Of a stretch of 64,000 nt of DNA, positions 49,412 to 57,955 are shown piece after piece. A program made the position numbers and the translations under genes. Below the pieces are notes generated by a model. That model did no database searches and was not told the DNA's origin. It worked only from the letters and a program-made list of their open reading frames with translations. Position 1 is the stretch's first letter. Each line of letters starts with the position of its first letter. Location of the stretch: assembly GCF_004362195.1 (NCBI RefSeq), contig NZ_SNWG01000001.1:2232001-2296000 (forward strand), written 5' to 3'. This stretch comes from Microbacterium sp. BK668. Its GTDB lineage: Bacteria > Actinomycetota > Actinomycetes > Actinomycetales > Microbacteriaceae.

Positions 49412-51016
49412 ATGAGCGACACCACGGGCGACCGCCCCGCCGACCACAACCCCGAGAACGCCGTTCCGCAGACCCCGCCTGCTCCGCCCGCGCCGCAGCA
49501 GCCGCAGCAGCAGCAGCAGCCGGCGTACCCCGCGTCCCCCGCGGCGCCCCAGCAGCAGCAGCCCCAGGCCCCCGCCGGATGGCAGGCGCCCGGGCAGCAG
49601 CAGCAGCGTCCCGCGTACCCCGGCTACCCGCAGCAGTACGGCGTCCCGCATCCCCAGGCCTACGCCGGTCAGCCCGGACAGCAGGGTCAGCCGGCGCACC
49701 CCGCGCACCCCGGTCAGCCGTACGCCTCGTCGTTCGGCCCGGGAGCCCACCAGACGCAGCCCACGGCTCCCCTCGGCGCTCCGGTCACCGGCGCCGTGCC
49801 CACCACGACCGCGACCAAGCAGAAGTCCGGCGCCGGCAAGGTCGTGGGGCTCATCGTCGCCGCCGCGATCGTCGGAGGTGCCGCGGGCCTCGGCGGCGCG
49901 TACGCCGGCGTGAACGTCTTCGGCACGGACGGGTCCAACCCCGCGGCCGGCCCGACCACCGTCACGGTCAACGACACCGACTCGGTCAACCAGACCACCG
50001 GCATCGCCGCCAAGGTGCTCCCGAGCGTCGTCACGATCGCGGCCACGAGCAGCTCCGGCGGCGGCACCGGATCGGGTGTCGTCCTCACCGAGGACGGATA
50101 CGTCGTGACGAACACCCACGTCGTGACCCTCGACGGCGCGACCGCCGACGCCGAGATCAAGGTCACGACCTCCGACGGGAAGGTGTACAAGGCCGAGATC
50201 GTGGGCACCGACCCGACGTACGACCTCGCCGTCATCAAGCTCGTGGACGCGGAGGGCCTCACGCCCGTCGAGTTCGCCGACTCGTCCAAGCTCAACGTCG
50301 GCGACGAGACGGTCGCCATCGGCGCGCCTCTCGGGCTGTCGAACACGGTCACGACCGGCATCATCAGCGCTCTCAACCGCTCGATCCAGATCGCCTCGTC
50401 GGCCGCCCCCGACGGCGACTCCGACAACGGCGGCGAGACCCCCGACCAGGGCGGGCAGAGCCCCTTCCAGTTCGACTTCGGACAGGGCCAGACCCAGCAG
50501 CGTGCGACGGAGTCGATCTCGATCTCGGTGATCCAGACCGACGCCGCGATCAACCCCGGCAACTCCGGCGGCGCGCTCGTCGACGGCGAGGGCAAGCTCA
50601 TCGGCATCAACGTGGCGATCGCCTCCGCCGGCGGGTCCGCCGGTCAGTCGGGCAACATCGGCGTCGGGTTCTCCATCCCGTCCGAGATCGTCAAGCGCGT
50701 GACGAGCGAGATCATCGACACGGGCAAGGCGACGCACGGCCTCCTCGGAGCGAGCGTGCAGGACGCGGCATCCGTCGAGGACGCCACCATCACCGGCGCC
50801 TACATCGCCGAGGTCGTCGACGGCGGAGCGGCAGCGGCCGCGGGCCTGGAGAAGGGCGACATCGTGACCGAGTTCAACGGCGTGCCGGTGACCGACGCGA
50901 CCGACCTCACGGCGCAGGTGCGTGCGGCGGCCGGCGGCAGCGACGCCAAGTTGACGTACGTCCGCGGCGGCGACTCCCAGACCGTCACCGTCACGCTCGG
51001 CACGCTCGGCGAGTAA
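49412..51016 (+). CDS. HtrA/DegP-type trypsin-like serine protease with PDZ domain
   Basis: A 534-residue membrane-anchored protease. Residues 1-140 are a Pro/Gln-rich cytoplasmic region (runs of QQ and YPGYPQQYG). One membrane helix follows near 150 (KVVGLIVAAAIVGGAAGL). The protease domain has His in VTNTHVVT, Asp in TYDLAVIKL and Ser in NPGNSGGALV, and a PDZ domain ends the protein (GAAAAAGLEKGDIVTEFNG). It degrades or refolds damaged exported proteins. AAGGAG precedes ATG 49412 by 5 bp. A striking palindrome follows its stop and reaches the next gene's start. Confidence 0.93.
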   Translation: MSDTTGDRPADHNPENAVPQTPPAPPAPQQPQQQQQPAYPASPAAPQQQQPQAPAGWQAPGQQQQRPAYPGYPQQYGVPHPQAYAGQPGQQGQPAHPAHPGQPYASSFGPGAHQTQPTAPLGAPVTGAVPTTTATKQKSGAGKVVGLIVAAAIVGGAAGLGGAYAGVNVFGTDGSNPAAGPTTVTVNDTDSVNQTTGIAAKVLPSVVTIAATSSSGGGTGSGVVLTEDGYVVTNTHVVTLDGATADAEIKVTTSDGKVYKAEIVGTDPTYDLAVIKLVDAEGLTPVEFADSSKLNVGDETVAIGAPLGLSNTVTTGIISALNRSIQIASSAAPDGDSDNGGETPDQGGQSPFQFDFGQGQTQQRATESISISVIQTDAAINPGNSGGALVDGEGKLIGINVAIASAGGSAGQSGNIGVGFSIPSEIVKRVTSEIIDTGKATHGLLGASVQDAASVEDATITGAYIAEVVDGGAAAAAGLEKGDIVTEFNGVPVTDATDLTAQVRAAAGGSDAKLTYVRGGDSQTVTVTLGTLGE

Positions 51017-51042
51017 CGACTCCAGCAGGCCCTCCCGGGCCG

Positions 51043-51079
51043 GGACGCCACCCCGCGATAGGCTCGCGGGGTGGCGTCC
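51043..51079. terminator. 15-bp perfect inverted repeat spanning the next gene's promoter and start
   Basis: Arms 51043-51057 and 51065-51079 are perfectly complementary and the 7-nt loop holds TAGGCT, the -10 box of the next gene. The right arm includes the GTG start at 51071. It can act as the htrA terminator while read-through RNA would hide the start codon. Confidence 0.7.
51059..51064 (+). promoter_or_regulatory. TAGGCT -10 box, leaderless start of the first TagF-like gene
   Basis: TAGGCT followed by 6 bp and GTG 51071. It lies in the loop of the surrounding inverted repeat. Confidence 0.5.
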
Positions 51080-52357
51080 TTCTCTTTCGGCGCGGGGAAC
51101 GCGGCGAAGCTGGCTCGCCTTCCGCTCTACGCCGCGGGACGCCTTCTCACCCTGGTCGTGCCCCGCTCCCGGAACCGCTGGGTCTTCGGCTGCGCGATCG
51201 GTATCGCCGACGGCGCCCTCGCCCTGTGGGAGGCGGCGGCAGCGGGCGGCGAGCGCGCCGTCTGGCTCGTGGGCGACAGACGGCAGGCGACGGATGCCTC
51301 GTCCCGAGGCATCCCGCACGCGCCGAAGCAGTCCCTTCGCGGCCTGTGGCTGACCGCGCGCGCCCGTGTGGTCGTCGTGACCCACGGGTTCGGCGACGTC
51401 AACCGCTATGCGACCCACGGCGCTTTCGTCGTCCAGCTGTGGCACGGGATCCCGCTCAAGCGCATCGGCCTCGATTCCCCCGAGACCCTGCGACCGCCCG
51501 CTGTCCTCGGCAGCGGCGCGCTCGCCCGACTCGCGCGGCGCGCGCTGCGAGTGCTGTACCGCCGGACCGCGGCCGGCATCCGCGTCGTGCCGGCCGCGTC
51601 GCACCTCGTGCGCGGGCGGCTGGAGTCGGCGTTCGGCCTGCCCGATGCGCGGGTGCCGGTGACGGGGGAGCCGCGCGTCGACGTCCTGTCGCGCGGCACC
51701 GCGGCGGCGCGCCGGGAGGCCGCCCGGCGCCGCATCGACCACCTCGCGGGTCCGCTGGATCCGACGACGCGGCTCGTGCTGTACGCCCCCACGTGGCGCG
51801 ACGGCGAAGCCGATCCCGCCGTCCCCTCCGCCTCGGAGTGGCGCGAGGTGGTCGAGGTGCTGAACCGGCGGGACGCCGTCCTCCTCCTGCGCTCGCACCC
51901 GCTCGGAGCCGGTGACTACGCCCCGCCGGTCCCGACCGATCGCGTCCGCGGGCTCGGCAGCGACGTCGTGCCCGACGTCACTCCGCTGCTTCCCGGCCTG
52001 GATGCCCTCGTCACCGATTACTCGTCGCTCGTCTTCGATGCCTCGCTCGTCCCGCTCCCCGTCGTCTTCCTCGCTCCGGATGTCGAGGCGTACGCCGAGC
52101 GGCGCGGCTTCTACGGCACCTATGCCGATGTGGCGGGGGCGGACTGGCCGCGCGACTGGTCTGCAGCAGCCTCGCGCCTGGATGTTCTGCTCGGCGATCG
52201 GGCGGCCGCCGCCGAGGCCGTCGATCGCTCCCGCGCCCTCGACGAGCGCGTTCATGCCTACCGGGACGGCGAGAACACCGCGAGGGTGTACCGTGCGATC
52301 CTGGCCGGTCTCGGCCGGCACGTGCGACCACCGGCCGCCGGCCGTGAGGAAGGATGA
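51071..52357 (+). CDS. CDP-glycerol glycerophosphotransferase family protein (TagF-like 1)
   Basis: A 428-residue enzyme of the TagB/TagF family that transfers polyol phosphate units from CDP-alditols onto wall polymer. Family motifs are present: VVQLWHGIPLKRIGLDSP, VTGEPRVDVL, LVLYAPTWRDGE, LLRSHPLG and LVTDYSSLVFDASLVPLPVVFLAPD. The N-terminus (KLARLPLYAAGRLLTLVVP) is amphipathic and probably membrane-associating. The leaderless start at 51071 lies inside a palindrome. Its stop overlaps the second TagF-like gene (ATGA). Whether it primes or polymerises cannot be decided. Confidence 0.88.
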   Translation: MASFSFGAGNAAKLARLPLYAAGRLLTLVVPRSRNRWVFGCAIGIADGALALWEAAAAGGERAVWLVGDRRQATDASSRGIPHAPKQSLRGLWLTARARVVVVTHGFGDVNRYATHGAFVVQLWHGIPLKRIGLDSPETLRPPAVLGSGALARLARRALRVLYRRTAAGIRVVPAASHLVRGRLESAFGLPDARVPVTGEPRVDVLSRGTAAARREAARRRIDHLAGPLDPTTRLVLYAPTWRDGEADPAVPSASEWREVVEVLNRRDAVLLLRSHPLGAGDYAPPVPTDRVRGLGSDVVPDVTPLLPGLDALVTDYSSLVFDASLVPLPVVFLAPDVEAYAERRGFYGTYADVAGADWPRDWSAAASRLDVLLGDRAAAAEAVDRSRALDERVHAYRDGENTARVYRAILAGLGRHVRPPAAGREEG

Positions 52358-53826
52358 CGATGACCGACGCGCGCTTCACGACGGAGCCCGGGGCGGCCCT
52401 CGTCCTGTCCGGCGAGGGACCCCGGCCCGCGTCGGTCGAGCTCGTGGGCGCCCGCGCGCGGGTCACCGGCTCGGTGACGGGCCGCGGGAAGACGTGGCGA
52501 GCCGTCCTGCCGCTGCGGGCCGCGCGCTGGGGCGGGCCGGAGCTTCCGCTTCCGACCGGCGACTACGCCCTCGTCGTCGAGACGGCGGCCGATGCACCGG
52601 CGATCGAGCCACCCGGTCCGCTGCCGCTCGCGCAGCTCGGGACGCTTCGCGCGTCGCTGGAGTCGGCGCTCGTGCGGATCGGGCCGCCCATCGACCCCGC
52701 CTACGACTCGGGTGAGGGACAGGCCGCCCTGGAGCGGCGCTATGCGACGCGTCCGGGCGGACTCGAGAACGCGGTGTTCTTCGAGAGCTTCTATGGTCGC
52801 AACGCCAGCTGCAACCCGCTCGCGATCGACCGCGAGATCGCGCGCCGCGTGCCGGGCGTGACGCGGTACTGGAGCGTCGTCGACCTCTCGGTGCAGGTTC
52901 CCGAGGGCGCCATCCCGGTCGTCGAAGGCAGCCCCGAGTGGTGGAGGGCGCGCGGCTCTGCGCGCCTCCTCGTCGTCAACGACTGGCTGCGCCGCCGCTT
53001 CGCCCGGCGTCCCGGACAGATCGTGCTGCAGACCTGGCACGGCACGCCGCTCAAACGGCTCGCGTTGCACCGGCCCGGCTTCGACCCCCGCCGCATGGCC
53101 GCCGTCGTGCGGGAGTCTCGCCGGTGGAACGTGCTTCTCGCCCAGAACCCCTATGCCGCGCGAATCCTCGGCAAGGCGTACGCCTTCCTCACGCGACCGG
53201 TCTGGGTGGAGGGCTATCCCCGTAACGACATCCTCAGCGGCGGCGGCGGCGACGCGGCGGCGACGCGGCGCGCGCTCGGCATCCGCCCCGACGACCGCGT
53301 CATCCTGTATGCGCCGACGTGGCGCGACGACCGCGACGAGATCGTCGACTTCGTCGACCCGGCAGAGCTGGCCGCCGAGACGGACGCCGTGGTGCTCGTG
53401 CGGGGGCACTCCCGCACGCTTCTTCCGGGAAAGGATGCCGCCGGCCCCCGGGTCGTCGACGTCACGGGCTTCCCCGACACGTCCCTCCTGCTCCTGGCCG
53501 CCGACGCGCTCGTGACCGACTACTCGTCGGTCATGTTCGACTTCTCGGTGACCGGCAAGCCCATGTACTTCCTCGTTCCCGACATGGAGCACTACCGCGG
53601 CGAGCTGCGGGGGTTCTACTTCGACCTGGTGGCGCACGCACCCGGGCCCGTCGTGCGCACGCAGGCCGAGCTCGTGACGCAGCTGCGCTCGGGCGACCCC
53701 GCCCGGTACGCGGCGCAGTACGCCCAGTGGCGGCAGAAGTTCAACCCTCGCGATGACGGGCGAGCCGCCGAGCGGGTCGTCGACCGCATCCTCGACCAGG
53801 GCTTCATCGACCGCGGCGTCGGGTAG
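52354..53826 (+). CDS. CDP-glycerol glycerophosphotransferase family protein (TagF-like 2)
   Basis: A 490-residue paralogue with an extra N-terminal beta-rich domain (about residues 1-110, TEPGAALVLSGEGPRPASVE), absent from TagF-like 1. Core motifs follow: FFESFYGRNASCNPLAI, LQTWHGTPLKRLALHRPGF, VEGYPRNDIL, ILYAPTWRDDRDE, RGHSRTL and VTDYSSVMFDFSVTGKPMYFLVPDMEHY. These include both His residues implicated in catalysis in TagF. It is coupled to TagF-like 1 by an ATGA overlap and converges with the GT2 gene 4 bp away. Confidence 0.9.
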   Translation: MTMTDARFTTEPGAALVLSGEGPRPASVELVGARARVTGSVTGRGKTWRAVLPLRAARWGGPELPLPTGDYALVVETAADAPAIEPPGPLPLAQLGTLRASLESALVRIGPPIDPAYDSGEGQAALERRYATRPGGLENAVFFESFYGRNASCNPLAIDREIARRVPGVTRYWSVVDLSVQVPEGAIPVVEGSPEWWRARGSARLLVVNDWLRRRFARRPGQIVLQTWHGTPLKRLALHRPGFDPRRMAAVVRESRRWNVLLAQNPYAARILGKAYAFLTRPVWVEGYPRNDILSGGGGDAAATRRALGIRPDDRVILYAPTWRDDRDEIVDFVDPAELAAETDAVVLVRGHSRTLLPGKDAAGPRVVDVTGFPDTSLLLLAADALVTDYSSVMFDFSVTGKPMYFLVPDMEHYRGELRGFYFDLVAHAPGPVVRTQAELVTQLRSGDPARYAAQYAQWRQKFNPRDDGRAAERVVDRILDQGFIDRGVG

Positions 53827-53830
53827 GCGG

Positions 53831-54925
53831 CTACGGCAGCGGCGTGTTCCGGTCGCCGAGCCGCGATGTGTCGACGGTGTCGTGCGCGCCTCGGGCGACG
53901 CCGGCGATGAACCCTGCGCCCCACGACAGGTGCATCGTCGGCAGCACGGCGGCGGTCCAGAGCTTGTCGCGCCATCCCCTGCCTCCGCCCGGGCCGATCG
54001 TCCAGGCGAGCACGAGCACGACATAGGCGATGACGGGGAGGTAGACGACGGATGCCGCGACCGACCACCACCCGACGAGCACCCCCGCGACCTGGAGCAC
54101 GGCGACGACGATGCTCAGGACGAGAGCCACGAGGAGAGCGGGTGGCGCGAAGAACCGGAGGGAGTTGCCGCGGCCGAAGCGTCGCACGAGCTCTCCGCGC
54201 CACCGGCCGGTCGCACGGAACTGCCGTGCGAGCCGGGTCCAGCTCTCACGCGGCCAGTAGGTCACCGACAGCGCAGGGTCGAACCAGACGCGGTAGCCCG
54301 CCCGGCGGATGCGGAGGTTGAGCTCCCAGTCCTCGCCGCGGCGGATCGTCTCGTCGAACAGGCCCACCTCCTCCAGCACCGACCTGCGCATCACGCCGAG
54401 GTACGCCGATTCGGCCGCGCCCTCCTCGCGACCGCCGTGGTACGCCCCGCCGCCGAGGCCGATCGGGGAGTTGTAGGCTCGCGCGACGGAGCGCTGGAAG
54501 GGCGTGCGACCCTCCGCGCGCATGACGCCTCCCACGTTGGCGGCGCGCACGCGGGCGAGGGTCGCAAGCGCCCGCCGGGTGTAGCCCGGCTGGAGCTCGG
54601 AGTGGGCGTCGACCCGCACGACGGTGGGGTAGCGCCCCGCCCGGATCGCGAGGTTCAGGCCCACCGGGATGTCGGCGGCCGGGTTGTCGACGAGGACGAT
54701 CCGCGGGTCGGACCCGGCCAGCCGCTGCGCGAGCGCAGTGGTGCCGTCGGTCGACGGCCCCAGTGCGAGGATGAGCTCGGCCGGTCCGTCGACCTCCTGC
54801 GCGAGCACCGTCTCGACGGCCCGCTGCAGGTACCCGCGCTCGTTCAGCACCGGCATCACGAACGTCACGCCCGCGTCGTCGGGGACGACCGGCGCGTCTC
54901 TGCGCCCGGGCTCTGTCGACTGCAT
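53831..54925 (-). CDS. Family 2 glycosyltransferase with C-terminal membrane helices
   Basis: A 364-residue GT-A enzyme. The nucleotide-sugar domain reads TFVMPVLNERGYLQRAVETV, the DxD-like motif is VRVDAHSELQ, and the acceptor-side motif is RRGEDWELNLRIR. Three or four membrane helices (RFFAPPALLVALVLSIVVAVLQ and following) anchor the C-terminus, as in exopolysaccharide (ExoA-like) transferases. The ATG at 54925 has CATGAT 6 bp upstream, a weak leaderless box. Placed between TagF-like genes, it probably adds or makes a wall-polymer sugar. Confidence 0.88.
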   Translation of the reverse strand: MQSTEPGRRDAPVVPDDAGVTFVMPVLNERGYLQRAVETVLAQEVDGPAELILALGPSTDGTTALAQRLAGSDPRIVLVDNPAADIPVGLNLAIRAGRYPTVVRVDAHSELQPGYTRRALATLARVRAANVGGVMRAEGRTPFQRSVARAYNSPIGLGGGAYHGGREEGAAESAYLGVMRRSVLEEVGLFDETIRRGEDWELNLRIRRAGYRVWFDPALSVTYWPRESWTRLARQFRATGRWRGELVRRFGRGNSLRFFAPPALLVALVLSIVVAVLQVAGVLVGWWSVAASVVYLPVIAYVVLVLAWTIGPGGGRGWRDKLWTAAVLPTMHLSWGAGFIAGVARGAHDTVDTSRLGDRNTPLP

Positions 54926-54954
54926 CCGTCGATCATGGCATGCGGGCCCGCCGG

Positions 54955-54960
54955 TAGGCT
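54955..54960 (+). promoter_or_regulatory. TAGGCT -10 box, leaderless start of the third TagF-like gene
   Basis: TAGGCT followed by 6 bp and GTG 54967, the same hexamer and spacing as before TagF-like 1. Confidence 0.55.
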
Positions 54961-54966
54961 GAAGGG

Positions 54967-56241
54967 GTGGGACTGGTCTCGGATGCGCGCACGGCCACGG
55001 CACTCCTCGGCAAGGCCCTCGCCAATCGGACCGCGGTCCGCGACGTCCGGCGCACCCTTGCGGTGCGGCCAGAGCATCCCGAGCACCACTACCAGGTCGC
55101 CGTGTACTTCGCCGACGGCGCCGTCAACATGTACCAGATGCGGCAGTGGTATCAGCCTCTCGCCGAGCTCTCGAAGATCTGGCCGGTCGTGATCCTCAGC
55201 CGATCCGCCACGGGCGCCCGCGCGCTCCTGGCGGAGGAGGCTCCGCCCGTCGCCTTCCTCCCCACGGTGCGGGACCTCGAGGCGTTCCTCGCGACGCAGG
55301 ACATCCGCGTCGTGCTCTACGTCAACCAGAACGCCAGGAACTTCCAGATGTTCCGGTACGGGCGCCGGTGGCACGTCTTCATCAATCACGGCGAGTCCGA
55401 CAAGATGTACATGACCACGAACCAGTACAAGGCGTATGACTACGCCTTCATCGCGGGGGACGCCGCGCGGGAGCGGCTCTCGCGGGTGCTGTGGGACTAC
55501 GACCTCGACGCTCGGACGATCCCGATCGGCCGGCCGCAGGCGGATCACTACTCCGGGGCGCTCCCGTACACGCCCGACGACCGGACCGTCGTGCTGTACG
55601 CGCCGACCTGGGAGGGCGACCGCCCGTCGGCCCATTACGGATCCGTCCGCAGCCACGGCGAGCACCTCGTGAAGGCGCTGCTCGCGACACGGCGCCACCG
55701 GGTCGTCTACCGGCCGCATCCCCGATCCGGCGTCGTCGATCCCGAGTATGGCGCTGCCAACCAGCGGATCATCGCGGCCCTCGCCGCCGCCAACCGCACC
55801 GACCCGGGCGCCGAGCACGTGTACGACGACGGCCCGGAGCTCGGATGGCAGCTCGCCGCCGCCGACGTCGCGGTCGTCGACATCTCGGCGATGGTCTACG
55901 ACCGCCTGGCGGCGGGCAGGCCGCTGCTGGTCACGCGGCCGTCCGACCCCGAGGCGATCGTCGACACGCACGGCTACCTGTCGGCATGCGAGTGGCTGGA
56001 TGCCGCGGATGCCCCGGCCATCGTCGAGGAGACCGAGCGCGTCATCCGCGACCCGGACGCCGAGGCCAGACTCCTCGAGTGGGTCGGGCACTACTTCGGC
56101 GACACGACGCCCGGTGCTGCGACGCGGCGCTTCCACGAGGCGGTCGCGCGGCTCATGGCGGAATGGGACCTGTGGCACGCCCGCTCCGCGGACGACGAGC
56201 CCGACGACGACGTCGACACCGAGGCCGAACTGGACGACTGA
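54967..56241 (+). CDS. CDP-glycerol glycerophosphotransferase family protein (TagF-like 3)
   Basis: A 424-residue, more divergent member. It lacks the WHG-P-LKR segment at the usual place and instead has HVFINHGESDKMYMTTNQYK, keeping a His-Gly pair. Later motifs are IPIGRPQADHY, VVLYAPTWEGDRPSAHYGS, YRPHPRSGVVDP and VVDISAMVYDRLAAGRPLLVTRP. Such enzymes occur in actinobacterial wall-polymer clusters and may use a different CDP-alditol or acceptor. The C-terminus is highly acidic. It converges with the maltokinase gene 10 bp away. Confidence 0.82.
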   Translation: MGLVSDARTATALLGKALANRTAVRDVRRTLAVRPEHPEHHYQVAVYFADGAVNMYQMRQWYQPLAELSKIWPVVILSRSATGARALLAEEAPPVAFLPTVRDLEAFLATQDIRVVLYVNQNARNFQMFRYGRRWHVFINHGESDKMYMTTNQYKAYDYAFIAGDAARERLSRVLWDYDLDARTIPIGRPQADHYSGALPYTPDDRTVVLYAPTWEGDRPSAHYGSVRSHGEHLVKALLATRRHRVVYRPHPRSGVVDPEYGAANQRIIAALAAANRTDPGAEHVYDDGPELGWQLAAADVAVVDISAMVYDRLAAGRPLLVTRPSDPEAIVDTHGYLSACEWLDAADAPAIVEETERVIRDPDAEARLLEWVGHYFGDTTPGAATRRFHEAVARLMAEWDLWHARSADDEPDDDVDTEAELDD

Positions 56242-56251
56242 GCCGTATCCC

Positions 56252-57634
56252 TCAGCCGACCGCGGCGGGGCGTTCGACGAGCCGCTCGATCGCACGCAGG
56301 GGGATGGTCACCCAGGTCGGGCGGTTGCGGGACTCGTAGATCGCCTCGTAGACCGCCTTGTCGAGTTCGAGAGCGCTGAGCAGGTCGCTCTGCTCGTCGA
56401 GGTCGACCCCCGAGACGCGCGCATACCCCTCCACGAATCCCTGCCGCGCGGCCCGCACCCATTCCCGCACGTCGGTGGGGGAGCGGTCCGGCTGGTCGAG
56501 GCGGATCGAACCCGCGACGTAGTCGAAGGAGCGGAGCATCCCCGCGACGTCGCGCAGCGCCAGATCGGGACGCGTCCGCTCCGCCATGGGACGCAGCGGC
56601 TCGCCCTCGAAGTCCAGCAGCACCCATCCGCGCTCGGGATGCTGAAGCACCTGACCGAGGTGGTAGTCGCCGTGGATGCGCTGCAGCGGCGGCCACGCCG
56701 CATCCATCGCCCGCGCGTAGACCTCGGCGATCGCCCCTTCGCGCTCTGCGATGGCCGGGACCTCCGCCATCGCGATGGCCAGACGCCGTCGCCACGTCGC
56801 CTCGGTCGCCGCGCGATCGGGTCCGGCGGCCTCGTGCGTGGGGAACAGCTGGGCGAGCGAGACGTGCACGTTGGCCGTGGCCTCGCCGAGGGCGCGGGCG
56901 CGGCTCGAGAAGTCCTCGCCCTCCGCCGCCGCACGCAGCGCCACGCGCCACGCATCCTCGACGCCCGGCAGGAACTCCTGCGCGAAGGCGAGCGAGCCGC
57001 GCGCCGAGCCGTGCTTCGAGCCGTGCTCCGCAGCCCCGTCGGGCCACTCGCCGTCGACCGAGCCGATAGCGGGAGGCACGTGGGGCGAGCCCGCCGCCGC
57101 GAGAGCCGTCGTCAGTTCGATGTCGGGGTTGAGGCCGGGGTGCAGCTGCCGGAACACCTTGCAGATGATGGGAGTGGAGCCGTCGTCCGCGCGGTAGATG
57201 AGCGAGGTGTTGGACTGCTCCCCGGCGAGCACCGTCGCCGTGCGGGGGGTGTCGAGATCGAGGTCGTGCGAGGGATGGCCGGCCACCGATGTGCGCGGTC
57301 CCCCCGCCTCGCCGCCCGTGCCGATGAGCCGCAGGAGCGCGGCGGAGTACGCCGGGTCGAAGGGCCCGTCGATGAAGGTGGTGCCCGGCTCCGGGCTGCC
57401 GATGATGTGGCCGGCGTCGGCGTCGACCGCCGAGGTCGCGCGCGCGACGACGGGCACCTGGTAGAGCACGACGGGGAGGGCGCCTTCATCGGCGACGAGG
57501 AAGGTGCGCACGGTGCAGTCGTCGGCGGGCAGGTCCCACCACGCGACCAGGCGCAGGCTCGGTACCCGCGCCTTCGCGGCGTACCAGCGCTGGCGCGGCA
57601 TCCACGCGGCGAGGCATGCCAACGTGCTGTCCAT
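56252..57634 (-). CDS. mak: Maltokinase
   Basis: A 460-residue kinase that makes maltose-1-phosphate for the GlgE alpha-glucan route. The N-terminal cap reads MPRQRWYAAKARVPSLRL, typical of Mak proteins. The kinase core is intact: EQSNTSLIYR, HGDYHLGQVL with catalytic Asp, and LLDFEGEPLRP with the metal Asp. The ATG at 57634 follows TAGTGT by 6 bp. No treS, glgE or glgB lies in the window, so it is separated from its usual partners, which must be elsewhere if the pathway works. Confidence 0.88.
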   Translation of the reverse strand: MDSTLACLAAWMPRQRWYAAKARVPSLRLVAWWDLPADDCTVRTFLVADEGALPVVLYQVPVVARATSAVDADAGHIIGSPEPGTTFIDGPFDPAYSAALLRLIGTGGEAGGPRTSVAGHPSHDLDLDTPRTATVLAGEQSNTSLIYRADDGSTPIICKVFRQLHPGLNPDIELTTALAAAGSPHVPPAIGSVDGEWPDGAAEHGSKHGSARGSLAFAQEFLPGVEDAWRVALRAAAEGEDFSSRARALGEATANVHVSLAQLFPTHEAAGPDRAATEATWRRRLAIAMAEVPAIAEREGAIAEVYARAMDAAWPPLQRIHGDYHLGQVLQHPERGWVLLDFEGEPLRPMAERTRPDLALRDVAGMLRSFDYVAGSIRLDQPDRSPTDVREWVRAARQGFVEGYARVSGVDLDEQSDLLSALELDKAVYEAIYESRNRPTWVTIPLRAIERLVERPAAVG

Positions 57635-57640
57635 ACAGCG

Positions 57641-57646
57641 ACACTA
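57641..57646 (-). promoter_or_regulatory. TAGTGT -10 box, leaderless start of mak
   Basis: Minus-strand TAGTGT lies 6 bp before ATG 57634. Confidence 0.55.
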
Positions 57647-57708
57647 TTGCGCCACCGGGGCGAGCGTCACCTCCGCGAGCCGGGGCTTGATGCCCGGAGC
57701 CGAGATGG

Positions 57709-57951
57709 CTACCCTTCCGCGTCGGCCGCCGCACCGTCCTCGCGGTCGTCGGCCGTCCTCGCGGGGCCGCCTTCCGGCGGAGGTATCACGGGGATCGCGA
57801 TCGACCCCGCCGCCGGGAACAGGTCGACGCCGGCGGCGTCGGGCGACGAGGCGTCGGTCAGCATCTCGGCCGCGGACTCGGGCCGGTGCGGCTCGGAGGG
57901 GAGCCCCGCCCACTCCTCGTTCTCCTCGGGTCGCTGAGTGAAAAGTCCCAC
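57709..57951 (-). CDS. Small acidic Pro-rich protein downstream of EcsC, hypothetical
   Basis: An 80-residue protein starting at GTG 57951 (VGLFTQRPEENEEWAGLPSEP) with GGAGAGGAGTG just upstream. The remainder is rich in Pro, Ala, Asp and Glu with no predicted helix or membrane segment, so it is probably disordered. The frame is open upstream into the EcsC gene, but the ribosome site supports this short form. It starts 4 bp after the EcsC stop and is surely co-transcribed. I do not know a named family. Confidence 0.68.
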   Translation of the reverse strand: MGLFTQRPEENEEWAGLPSEPHRPESAAEMLTDASSPDAAGVDLFPAAGSIAIPVIPPPEGGPARTADDREDGAAADAEG

Positions 57952-57955
57952 GGAC

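Noticed and set aside
49480..49640. A CAG-repeat expansion or simple-sequence element in htrA
   Set aside because: The repeats encode an in-frame Gln/Pro-rich cytoplasmic region common in actinobacterial HtrA proteins; they do not interrupt the gene.
49319..52321. A 1000-codon open frame on the minus strand
   Set aside because: It is antisense to htrA and TagF-like 1, whose catalytic motifs are clear. No domain is recognisable in it.
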